Assembly: GCA_036852015.1 (NCBI GenBank)
Contig: JAANDG010000304.1
Location: forward strand, 1 to 64,000
Source: Pelodera strongyloides
Taxonomy: Eukaryota; Nematoda; Chromadorea; Rhabditida; Rhabditidae
DNA length: 64,000 bases
Reading direction: 5' to 3'
The notes under the pieces are model-generated. The model worked only from the letters and a program-made list of their open reading frames with translations. It was not told the DNA's origin and ran no database searches. How positions within the stretch are numbered: position 1 is the stretch's first letter; each line of letters begins with the position of its first letter. Positions 1 to 10,319 of this stretch are shown in pieces. Made by a program: the position numbers and the translations under genes.

Positions 1-1011
1 CTACCACAATCATTTTGTTTATAATCCATCTAGCTATGGTAAAATTCGGGCGGTAAACGACGAAAACTCGGCGCGAATGAGTGGCGAAAGTCTGGCGAAG
101 GTTGGGCGCACAATATTTTTATAGAAATCTTTCTTGGATACTTACCCTCCAATCTCGGCACATAGTGCATGGTCCGTAGTCACGGCACTATGTTCGAACT
201 GTCCCATTACAGAGTCTGAAGGAGCGGGCCACGCGAATTTGTGAACATTTGGCTGAAACATATTTCTGATTAAAATTTTAAAAAAAGAGTTTTTTTTTAA
301 AGAGTTACGTGTGTTATCGAAACGGTTGCCTGATAAGTTGCTCTGTATGTTATATGTTATATGTTATCACTTTCGTACTTACAGAAAACTGGATAATGTC
401 CTATATTCCATGTACTGTTCAGTAGGTCATAAAACAAATTTATTGTAAAGGATTATTAAATTAGGACATATAGAAACTCACCGAAGCATTTGCGAAGCAT
501 AAACAAGATGCGACTATTAATAATAAGATCATCATATAGTTTACCTGAAACAATTGGAATAATCGATACTTATAAGCATACCATTCGAATGGAAAAGTAC
601 AATTTTATGAGTAAAAATTTCAATTTTATGAGTAAATGTTGAAACCTATTATTAGGAGATTATTGTGTATAAGATTATTGTGTAAATCTGTTGCGCGTTA
701 GATTTTTAATCGGAGGAAAGAAAGTATTTCTCGAAGAAAGATAAGCTTTGGGTAAAGTGATCGTATTACGCGTAAACTGTGCATAGCGGTTTCTGCGCGG
801 GCTTGTCGCACAATACATCAACAGGAAAACTTTTTCGGATAAAAGATAATCAGGATAAGACGATCTTCAAAAATCTAAAACCTGCTTTCCGTGGACTGTA
901 ATCATAGGCAAAGAAAACAAGCAAGAAACTGGTTAGAGCTTACGTGCGCTCATTCCACTAGAAAAACAGTGATTCATCAAAAAGTACACTAATAAAGCAG
1001 AGAGTGGTCTG

Positions 1012-1056
1012 TAATGGGGTTTCCATGTATGCCTGTTTTTGGCATACATGGAAACC
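1012..1056. repeat. Short hairpin, family D (GGGGTTTCCA ends)
   Basis: A near-perfect inverted repeat with arms reading GGTTTCCATGTATGCC and its complement, separated by only a few T residues. The outer sequence TAATGGGGTTT recurs at the ends of the elements at 3147-3410 and 4932-5090, so this looks like a minimal internally deleted copy of the same family. Confidence 0.7.
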
Positions 1057-1626
1057 AAATATATAGTTGTATGTTCTGAACTGGGGTGAAACATGCATAT
1101 CTTAAAAAAACTCAAACCAGTAACTATTTTACCTACAGACCTTTTGTTTGATAAGAACATGAAGATAGCATGCAAAGGTATCATAACAAACAGGAGTTGG
1201 CAAACATTTCTGCTAACAAGAGAAGTACAACACGTGTGTTGCGAATGAAATTTTAATTCGTTTTTTGGAACTACAAAGGAAACAAAACGCTAGGTTTTCG
1301 TGTTATGATCTTTCTTTTTTACTTAGTTTTTTACATATGATACAATTTTTTCCTAATCAAGGTTTAGGTAGTGGTGGAAAGAAACTTTCCCAACAAAGTC
1401 GCCAGAAGGACATAGCTAGTGAATAATATCTTATGGATAATGTTCTTGATTGCTTGTGAAGTCAATTGTCAATGAATGGTATGAAACAGGTAACTGAAGC
1501 AGAAGGCGGGTTAGCGGATCCCGACCACGAATCGGGTTATTATTCCTATAGAAAGGAAGAAAAACTGTGATTTGTCTTGGAAAAGATAATGATAGTGCTC
1601 ATCAGCTCATCAGCTGGATTTGTAAA

Positions 1627-1720
1627 GCGGAAAGAGAGAGAGAGATAGAGAAGATCGCAAGGAAGAGGGAGAAAGAGCGAGAAAGAGAGCGAGAGGGAGA
1701 GCTAAGTAGAGAGGGAGACT
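1627..1720. repeat. GA-rich microsatellite
   Basis: Imperfect GAGA/GAGAAAG tract. Similar tracts recur at 2875-2940, 5310-5405 (as CT), 28226-28330, 29468-29632, 36865-36905 (CT), 61030-61145 (CT) and 61350-61430 (CT). Open frames through them are artefacts of the repeat. Confidence 0.85.
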
Positions 1721-2107
1721 CAACTTCTCACGGACCGCCGCAGGATGATGTATGAATAGTATGAAAGGTGTCGCTTGGAGTGGACAGTGAAAAATAGCGT
1801 TTGCATGAGGAGATGTCAGACGAAAGTGACGCTCCGAGAGTGCATGCTCAAGACAACGAGAGAAAGGTCACGGAGTGGGGGAGAATTGAAAAAGGACATA
1901 AACTTAGACGATAAAGAATAAGGTGTGAGTTATTATTAAAATAAGATTATGTTGCGACAGTCTTTCCTTTCATGTGTGCGTGGGTCTTGCGACAAGAGTA
2001 TTCAATGAAAAGTCGCGCGCCATTCGGCAGTATTACACCTATGGCTGATTGTAGTGCGTGTTCTCGTCAGTGACGTGGAAGCAATAGCGGTGCTAAGTAT
2101 GCTAAGC

Positions 2108-2286
2108 TTAAAGTGATATACAGGCCGGTTTTTGAAACGCATCGCGGACAACTGAATTCTTACGTATTTACGCTAAATTGCCTGAATTTAGCTCGATTTT
2201 TTTTGTTCTTATGGACCATAAGGATAACTGCATAAGAATGCTGGTGTACTCGATGTGTTTCAAAAACCGACCGGTATTTCGCTTAA
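2108..2286. mobile_element. TTAA-bounded MITE, family A copy 1
   Basis: Starts TTAA-AGTGATATACAGGCCGG and ends CCGGTATTTCGC-TTAA, about 180 bp with imperfect terminal inverted repeats of 30-35 bp that include GGTTTTTGAAACGCATCG. The left end has decayed relative to the right end. There is no coding capacity. The TTAA at each end fits a piggyBac-type target duplication. Confidence 0.8.
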
Positions 2287-2903
2287 AAAAATATTTACAT
2301 GGAAACTTGATCATTACAACTGGCTTCGACTGCAATGGTCAAGCTGGCTAAGGAAATATATAGGAGATGGGGAGCAGAGAGATCACAAACCACAAAAACT
2401 ACATCAACTAGAGGATCTTGAGGAAAGAAGCTCAAATCTTTAGTGAAATGGACACCTTTCGGATATTAAAAGAAACCATAAACTGGAGACTAAAGAACAT
2501 AAAAACTACACCTAATGCGTCAAAAAATTGTAATAGGAATAAAAAATGGCTTTGACAAAAGGGAAAAGCTTGAACAAAAAACGTAGAATCGGACATTTGC
2601 TTCTTTTGCAAAGATAGCCTTCTCTACCTAATCAGAAATAAGACGATATATTGAAGATTGTCTGATAAATTGAAGGACTTCCAGCACATACATAGACCGA
2701 ACCTTCTGAAGTGTGATTTCAGATGAGATGAGACGAGACTGAAGACCCGTCAGTCTTTGGGAATTCGGTCTTATTGAATACACATCAGACAAAGAGACAT
2801 TTGACCGCGGGCTAGACCCATTTCGAGCAAAAAACGCACAGGTTCCAGTCCTTCGCGAGACTGAACGGGAGAGGGAGACAGAGAGAGCCAGAGAGAGAGA
2901 AAG

Positions 2904-2934
<31 letters not shown>

Positions 2935-3146
2935 GAGAAGATATCAGCGAGAGGGGGAACCTTTCATATTTCCAGTTAGACAAACACACACATCGCCCCC
3001 CAAAGGAAGGATCTGTTTTGGGATAATTCCCCAAATAAGAAGAAACTGAACGATACTGATACTGCTCATTGGGGATCATCGGGGAATTGGAAAAGATACT
3101 ATCCTCAACTTTATCTTTTGCAAGAATGACGCTGCTAGTCGACATT

Positions 3147-3410
3147 TATGGGGTTTGCAAGTATGCCCGATTTTCCTTGCAAGTATTGAAAAATTTACCA
3201 TATCTTGGCACTACACGAGCATATCTACAGGCAGTTTTTACGACCGATCGCCACGGGACCAATTGTTCAACAAAAAATGTCTTTGATGGCGGATTTTCTA
3301 TAGTGCGGATGTGTCAAAATTACCCTAAAAGTGTGTAAAAAGCACACGATTTTGCGAATTGATACTTGCAAGGAAAACTCGCGGTTTTTGGCATACATGC
3401 AAACCCCATT
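3147..3410. mobile_element. Inverted-repeat element, family D copy 2
   Basis: The left arm begins ATGGGGTTTGCAAGTATGCC and the right arm ends GGCATACATGCAAACCCCAT; both arms also share a CTTGCAAG(G/T) block. About 260 bp, with no open frame of interest. Confidence 0.65.
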
Positions 3411-4483
3411 ACATAAATAATGCCTAACGATTGCAATTTGTTGTGTGGTGTACACGAATACCCTTGCAAATAGTCTATAGTATAAAGTGAAAACTTCCAA
3501 AGGCACAGTTGAAAAGTATATGCGAAAAAGCGCTCGAAAAATATGAAACACGACACTGAAGAAAATTTGCTCGTGGACCACCACGCAATCGACCCGAAAA
3601 TGTGAATCGCATCAGTTTTTTGAGTTTTCCGGATATGGGCAGTTAGTCTAAAAATGCCACACAGTTTCACCGCACGAGAACCGTAAGCGCCCGAATGGCT
3701 CGCACCGAACGGTTGGTGCGCTGGTCCGCACACATTTGTTGCGTTGCAAGTGTAGTGTTTGCGAACTTTTTTCACTTTTACGTTAGAAGATAGAAGGAAC
3801 TTTGCGTATAACATACACTTGTATCTTATCTACGTCATTCAACAAGCCTGTCTAAATGGTCATCCGCACGTCGTCTGCTGTCTTTCTTAGAATTGAACAA
3901 CCCTGAAATGAATGAAGAAGTACGGCCGTAGTTGCACCTTGATTACTGAAACACAACAATGTCCATAAGGGTGCCGATTATTGACGCAAACCCGCAAACC
4001 GTGTGACATATCTCTGAAATAGAAGGGCAACAATTCGGAAACGGAACCGCTGACACCTCGACACCGTGTCGGACATGTCGACGACGCCGGAAGGTGACAG
4101 CTCGACCGGACGAGATCAGAACAGAAGGGCCGGAGGCGACGAACAGATTATATTCGGAAACGGTTTACCGCCGAAGTGCGTTGCTTCGCTACCAAACCAA
4201 TTCGCTTCTACGTAATAACCCTTTTGATTTCCTCTCGTCCGTATCTAAACCAAGTTCTATGGATTCAGCACACCAAACTAAGAACTACTCAGGTCATATA
4301 ATATTATTTTACTAATCAGAACAAGAAGTATTCAGCAACTTTACTGTGAAAAGAGCATCCACAAAAATAAAAATATTCGTTTACGTTTCTAGGGTCAAAA
4401 AATGTTTAGTATGATATTGATTTTCGTTTCTAAACATATGAAGTATGATTTTCATTAATACATGTGATGATGTTTTTTTCTTT

Positions 4484-4664
4484 TTAAAGCGAAATACTGG
4501 CCGGTTTTTGAAACGCATCATGGACAACTTCATTCGAATACAGCTTATGCAAGTGAATGTAAAGTAGAATAAAAAATCGCGTAAATTCGAGCAAATTAGC
4601 ATAAATACGTAAGAACTAAAATGTCCACGATGCGTTGCAAAAACCGGCTAGTATTTCGCTTTAA
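4484..4664. mobile_element. TTAA-bounded MITE, family A copy 2
   Basis: Bounded by TTTAAAGCGAAATACTGG on the left and TAGTATTTCGCTTTAAA on the right, with the shared internal block GGTTTTTGAAACGCATC and its complement. About 180 bp. The ends match copies at 2108, 14282 and 59278. Confidence 0.85.
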
Positions 4665-4931
4665 AGTGAAGCGTTCGGAACCTTCTTTTCGGGCTCCATT
4701 TGTGGTTACTGGAGATATTTACGTCCCTCTTGTTTTACAGTGCAGTTTTACAATAACGCTCTTGATCTTGATGATTCCTCAAACAACTCCTCTGCCCTCT
4801 GCCTACATAGCCAAATTCAGCGTTACTTCTAACTTAGGTGTTTTACTCGGAATGTACTTCTACTACGCAAAGACTCTCTCTAGTCAAACTGTAACTAAAA
4901 TAACAGAATACATTGAAGATTGAAGAAGTTG

Positions 4932-5090
4932 GTGGGGGTTTCCAAGTATCCCAAAAAATTCGGTGTGATTCTGTCAATACTACCGTCTTTCTGCATGAAA
5001 CTTGCATATATAATATGAAAAATAAAAAATAAAAATTCTCGTGTAGTTGCAAAATACTGTAAATTTTCACCATAGTTGGAAACCCCATTA
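4932..5090. mobile_element. Inverted-repeat element, family D copy 3
   Basis: Left end GGGGGTTTCCAAGTATCCC and right end GTTGGAAACCCCATTA are inverted relatives of the 1012 and 3147 copies. The interior is AT-rich and non-coding. Confidence 0.55.
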
Positions 5091-6403
5091 CATTCACTAC
5101 ATTTCTTTCCTCTCCCAAGCCTTGGTTTGTTACATCAAGTTGGGATTTCTAAAGCTAAGACTCAAGATCAGTCTAGAACGGTTCTAGCCACAGTTTCGAG
5201 GGGGTTCGGTTTCGCTTGCGGAAAGAAAGAGAGACCACCCAATGAAAGCAATCCGCGTACGCATCCTCAATTGTTTTTGAGCACACACTGCGTAGCTCTC
5301 TAAACCTCTCTATCTCCCTCTCTACCTTCTCTTCCTCTCTCTCTCTTCCTCTTCCCTTTCTCGCGCTCTCTCTTTCTCCCTCTCTCTCTTTCTCTCTCCT
5401 CTCCAATAATTTTGATTCGCTCGAAAGCTTCCGCAACATGCGAAAATCTTCCCGCTTCCGCGGCTGAACCCGATTAGAAGAATTATCTATTTTCTCGCAA
5501 TTAAAAAAAAACGGCTTTCGACCAATGGTCACAATTTTTTGCTTTACTAATTAATTCCACTTGATAGTATTCTATTTTTAGTTGGATCGTGTTATGTTTC
5601 ATAATTTTATGCTACAGAATATTTATAGAACAGTCGTGCTCTATTTTCGTCTTCACTAAACTTTTTTTTATATTTTAAAATTTTCAGCATACTTTGACGA
5701 AATGAATCAAATGCGTGGTGCGTAGAGTTTTGCCCTCGGTGGGGAGAGGAATAGCTGTTCTAGGTTTTTCTTGTCTCACTTATATTATTTTGCTCACATC
5801 TTCAAGTTTACTTGTTATTTCTATCAGTTAACTTTCTCCGCGGCAATTCAAAATTATCCGAAAATGTCCTAGTGTCTTGCACACATGTCAATCAAAACCA
5901 CGCGCTATAAAAGTACCTTAGCTTGAATTTTTACTTAAAATGTTTATTACAACAATCTAAATAGTACTAAATCTGCAGTCGGATAATTCTTTTCGTCGAG
6001 CTGTTTTTCCATCTCACAATAAAAAGAAACATCCATTCAATATGCTTCTGAATAACAAAAGGGGTATCAGAATACTAAACAAACGCAAAATAAGATCAGA
6101 CTGGACTATAGGAGGCTAAAATCCCACAAATAATGATTTGAATGTTGAAACGAACTTAAACTGTGGAAAAAAACATGAATAAATATGAAATTTGAACTTA
6201 TCACAATCAGTATTAACAGAACTACCATATATATCTTGTGAAGTTTTTTCATATCATCTTTCAAATATATATATTTTTTAACTTTTTTTTTGCAAGTTCA
6301 AATAAGCAATAAATCAATCCTGATCTTGATCACGAAGGCCATTCTTTTTTACTACATTTTTCTGGTTGTATTTTTGTTGTATTTCGTATTATTTTGAAAT
6401 ATT

Positions 6404-6574
6404 TTAAAGCGAAATGCCAGCTCCTTTGGAAAATTTGCATATGATAAGCAAATCCTATGTATCCTATGCTAATTTTGCGCGATAACCGTGCACGATCGCG
6501 CAAAATTAGCATAGGATACATAGGATTTGCTTATCATATGCAAATTTTCCAAAGGAGCAGGCATTTCGCTTTAA
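6404..6574. mobile_element. Palindromic TTAA-bounded MITE, family B
   Basis: A 171 bp near-perfect palindrome: TTAA-AGCGAAATGCC...GGCATTTCGCT-TTAA, with arms of about 80 bp that match almost base for base around a short centre near 6485-6495. RNA from either strand would fold into one long hairpin. A half copy lies at 32929-33023. Confidence 0.9.
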
Positions 6575-7038
6575 CAACTAAATTAAAGGATCGCAGTCAC
6601 TACAAATTCGTATTTTTTATTCGCTTTTCATTAATTGTTCAAGTCTGTTAAGAAAACGACGATTCCAGCGCCAAAGTACGACAAAACGAACTCAGGGAGA
6701 GAAATCCCTGTTTATGACTTTTACTTATATACCGTAGTTTATAATTGCCCGTATAGAGTTTCATAATAAATACCCTGCAGTGATAAACCACGCGCCAGGT
6801 GTAACACTGCAGGCTGTTCACTCTCCAAGTACCCCTGGCAATTGCATATATGCACCGGCGTCGGTCATTTATCAAAACTCATTCTCATTGATTTCTCTCC
6901 CTGAGTTCCATTTTATATGGATTTTTATGGGCTGCATATTGTTTTATAAATCTTCTTACAGCTAATAAAAATCGAATAAAAAAGTTGATTTTGAAGTGAC
7001 TACCTTCCTTTAAATTTCAGTAAACTGGACAGCACACA

Positions 7039-8673
7039 ATGAACCTCTGCATCTTGCCTAATTCTATGATCTCTATTTTCGTATTCTATATTCTTATTAT
7101 CTGCGTTTCTGATAAACAAATCGATTGGTGCCATTATTGGAGACTGAGAAAGTTGGAACATACGAAACCTGAATGTTATGGTTTACATGTTAGCAGGCTC
7201 AGGTTGTCGAGGAAGCGAGGTGAGATATTTACCTGGAAAAAGATTATAATTATTTACAACAAGAAACACTAGATGGTTCAGACACAAATAGTTTGGTCCA
7301 GACTGCGCGGCACACTCGCTGAGAATATGCCACAAGCGCGCCAACCACGAGCGCAAATAGAAACATTAATCAATTTTTTTTGCGCCACCTGCGGCACATA
7401 TCTTTTTACAAGAAGTGGGTGGTAAGGGGTGCGTTGGCCCACTCTCCGCCCACAGACAATGTTTCTCCGCCCACAGACTCTCCGCCCACAGACAAAGTTT
7501 CCTCAATACAGTGGTTGTAACAGTAAAAGAAAATAAATGCGATAGATGAATTTGTTGCGCGATATTGGACAAAACTGGCATTAGTGTTTGAAAGCTTTAC
7601 AATTGTTTTCCCATCATGACCCACAGAGATGGAGATTTTTACCCGGGTGCGGTATTGGTCTGCACGTCTGCAGTTTCGTTGCCAGTTTTAATTTTGAGTT
7701 TGATGCAATGTTACCTGTCATATTTCAAGGGAATAATTCTCTAACCTGCTTATTTTCTTACAATCAGACATAACTATTGTTTTAGAGAAAACCATAAAGT
7801 TCCTCGCTACAAGTACAACTCCATCTCCGATCTCGCTATACATTTCCAAACAAATGGATTATGGAGTTCACGAATGTGTGGCTCCGTTCAGTTTCTGTCA
7901 GAAATCGGAAATCTGTTCCACTGGGATGATGTGCGTGGGAAGGAATGGATACTGTTGCAGGACGTGGAAGAAGTTGGTTTTATTTATCTTTATTGTTTGT
8001 ATGCGTGCACTTTTATATCAAGACAACACAGTTTTTTTATTTATGACAAAAGTATGAGGCTTCATCCATTCGTTTGATTTGTGTTGCACAGGCGCGGCAC
8101 AATTATTTGTATTGCATCAGAGACGGCACAATGATTTGTGTTGCGCAGACGTGGCACAAAAACGCTAGCTCATTACTGTGGTCCAGCACGAATGGCGCGG
8201 ACACCGCGCACTTGTCGCGCCATAAAAAAGCCTAGAAATAGACCGGGTTTATTATAAATTCAGCTGCCTGAGATGCATGATTCCACTAGTAATACCCCGT
8301 CTATATTGTATTATTAATTTATAAATTTAATATATTATTATAAAATTTTCGAACATTTAAATTTAAAAAATCGTTTTTCCAGGAAGCTCTTTGAACCAAC
8401 ATGTCCGGATCCACTCTCGTTAAATACATCGTGTGTAGTTCAGAATCCCGTTTCATGGTAATTGTTTTATTATTTTCACGCTACTGTATGTAGACGAACA
8501 CAGTACAAGGAAAACATTTCTTCGTGAATAATTATATAGCTACTTTGAGATGGAAATTCTAAAAATATAAATTTGCATATGATCATTCCAGGTGTCATAA
8601 CGACTTCCACTGTCATAGCGCACCAGTACGGCGTTGCTGTCCGACGATATGTGGTTACAATATATGTGTGTGA
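7039..8673 (+). CDS. Secreted cysteine-rich protein with C-terminal WAP domain
   Basis: Four exons fit in phase: 7039-7219, 7786-7972, 8383-8457 and 8592-8673 (174 residues). The start ATG lies 18 bases after a TTTCAG acceptor. Residues 1-24 form a hydrophobic signal peptide (ILPNSMISIFVFYILIICVS). Residues ~95-120 carry a run of cysteines ending in CC, of the kind seen in small nematode EB-like modules. The last ~50 residues hold eight cysteines in the whey-acidic-protein order: TCP, SC, WCHNDFHC, RRCC, ICG and final C. WAP domains are usually protease inhibitors or antimicrobial and act outside the cell; that role here is inferred from the fold only. AATAAA at 8682-8687 is the likely poly(A) signal. 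A long CA tract begins 135 bp after the stop. An alternative reading frame is also open in exon 2, but only the chosen one gives the cysteine pattern. Confidence 0.75.
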
Positions 8674-8798
8674 TTATGCAGAATAAAGTATTGTTCTCAA
8701 TTAGTTGTTCTTGCTACATAGTTAAGAACTCGTACATGAAATTTCGCAGCAAACACACAACACCAACACCCACACATACCGACACCCATCCAGCCAAC

Positions 8799-8918
<120 letters not shown>

Positions 8919-9003
8919 TATGACACTATATGACATAATGCTCACACACACGTATACACATATACACAGACATTGAGGAATAACAAAATTGTCATCGTCA
9001 ATT

Positions 9004-9715
9004 GAAAATACTACGTTCCTGGGTGCGCAGCGCACCGCGTACCCAGCCGCGCAAATTGGAGTGCGCGCGTAGCCAGCCGCGCAAATTGGAGTGCGGGCGT
9101 AGCCAGCCGCGTACCGCGCAGAGGGGCCCCGGCCAGCCGCGTAGTTTGCAAACTACGCGGCTGGGTGCGCGGTGCCTCGGGGCTCCGGTCCTCAACCGCG
9201 CAGCGCACCCCCAGCCAACCGCGCAGGGGGCCCCCAGCCAACCGCGCACCCAGCCGCGCAATTTCGAAGTATCCGCTGTCACCACCCAATGTTTCTTTTC
9301 GATTATTAGACATGCATTTTGTGGCCGAGTGGTCTAAGGCGCTGGCTCCAGAACATAATGAGTGAATTTCGTAGGTTCGATTCCTGTTCGGTGCATTTGT
9401 TTTGCTGATGTGGCCTGTCTTTTTATTTTTGCCTTGGAGGGCTAACCGCGCAGGGGGGCACCGGCAGGGGGCAACCGCCAAGCCGCGTAGGGGGGCACCG
9501 GCCAGCCGCGTAGGGGGGCACCGGCCAGCCGCAGCGTAGGGGGGCACCGGCCAGCCGCGTAGGGGGGCACCGGCCAGCCGCGTAGGGGGCACCGGCCAGC
9601 CCAGCCGTAGGGGGGCACCGGCCAGCCGCGTATGGGGGCACCGGCCAGTCGCGTAGGGGGGGCAAAAAGAAGGGGCGAGCGCCCCTGGCTGGGGGTGCGC
9701 TGCGCGGTTGGAGAC
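9004..9715. repeat. GC-rich satellite, two blocks
   Basis: Block one (about 9015-9270) is built from variants of CAGCCGCGC and includes a perfect palindrome around the central TTTGCAAA near 9147. Block two (about 9435-9715) is a tandem array of a ~25 bp unit containing GGGGGGCACCGGCCAGCCGC, repeated about nine times with small changes. The two blocks flank the tRNA-like relic. Base composition is sharply different from the AT-rich surroundings. Confidence 0.9.
9313..9394 (+). tRNA. tRNA-Leu-like relic (probable pseudogene or SINE head)
   Basis: Contains an A-box-like TGGCCGAGTGG followed by TCTAAGGCGCTGG, typical of tRNA-Leu, and a perfect B box GGTTCGATTCC, spaced as in a long-variable-arm tRNA. 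The acceptor stem does not pair: the 5' side GCATTTT does not match the 3' side TCGGTGC. I also cannot fold a clean anticodon arm. It is therefore probably a tRNA-derived relic that keeps an internal RNA polymerase III promoter rather than a working tRNA. Confidence 0.45.
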
Positions 9716-10103
9716 CAGAGCAGCGCGATATCTGCAGTTCTTTGGTAGAAAGACAAACGCTGTGCACGTGCAAATCAAGAACTAGAAATCTATGATACGA
9801 TGATCTTTCGGACAATGTCAAAATTGTAACACATACGAGATAAAAATACAATTTAATTACAAAAGAAAACACTTATGTTTAATTACTGTCGAGTAAGACT
9901 TTGATAGTTTTGCTTTTCACAACCGCTCTGGAAAATTATTTATCGTATGACTACCGTAGTTTGACTGGTTGAAAATATGCGAATTGCATGCGAAACAAAA
10001 TTCTCGATTTTTTTCTTTTTTGAAATTTTTTCGAAATTTTGATTGGATATCTTTTGTAATATTTATGTTTGTTGGTCATGTTTTCTGAATACTCTACTAC
10101 GTT

Positions 10104-10267
10104 CTCAGGCGCGCAGCGCGCAAATGCGTAACCGCGTCCGCGGAAAAGAGATCATGGGAAAGGGTGAGACGCAGAAAAGATTTTTCTCTGTGTCTCGAAG
10201 TTTTCAATGCGAATTTGCAATCTTTTCCCGCGGACGCGGCTACGCATTTGCGCGCTGCGCGCCTGAG
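10104..10267. repeat. GC-rich hairpin upstream of FNTB
   Basis: Arms at about 10104-10147 and 10222-10267 (about 44 bp each) match almost perfectly, starting CTCAGGCGCGCAGCGCGC and ending in the complement, around a 75 bp loop. The right arm ends 53 bp before the FNTB start codon. Confidence 0.85.
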
Positions 10268-10319
10268 GACCAGAGCATTGTGAGTGTGTTGCCTCTGAAT
10301 GAAGAGCTTACTTTCAGTT

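Larger units (their letters stand above)
1..7038. other. No supported gene; repeat-rich stretch
   Basis: I read this stretch on both strands and found no exon chain with conserved protein blocks. It holds several short non-autonomous transposons (listed separately), GA/CT microsatellites near 1627-1720, 2875-2940 and 5310-5405, and inverted repeats. Open frames overlapping the GA-rich tracts translate to low-complexity RE/SL strings and are not genes. One short hydrophobic open stretch at about 4741-4920 follows a good acceptor and is discussed under rejected items. Confidence 0.6.

Noticed and set aside
4741..4923. Hydrophobic open frame (LLILMIPQTTPLPSAYIAKF) after a TTTTACAG acceptor, faintly like the M2 region of a ligand-gated channel
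   Set aside because: No neighbouring exon shows other channel blocks, and the frame starts inside a MITE. Not enough for a call.
9011..9872. Long minus-strand open frames rich in Ala, Gly and Pro across the GC-rich satellite
   Set aside because: They repeat with the satellite period and run through the tRNA-like relic.
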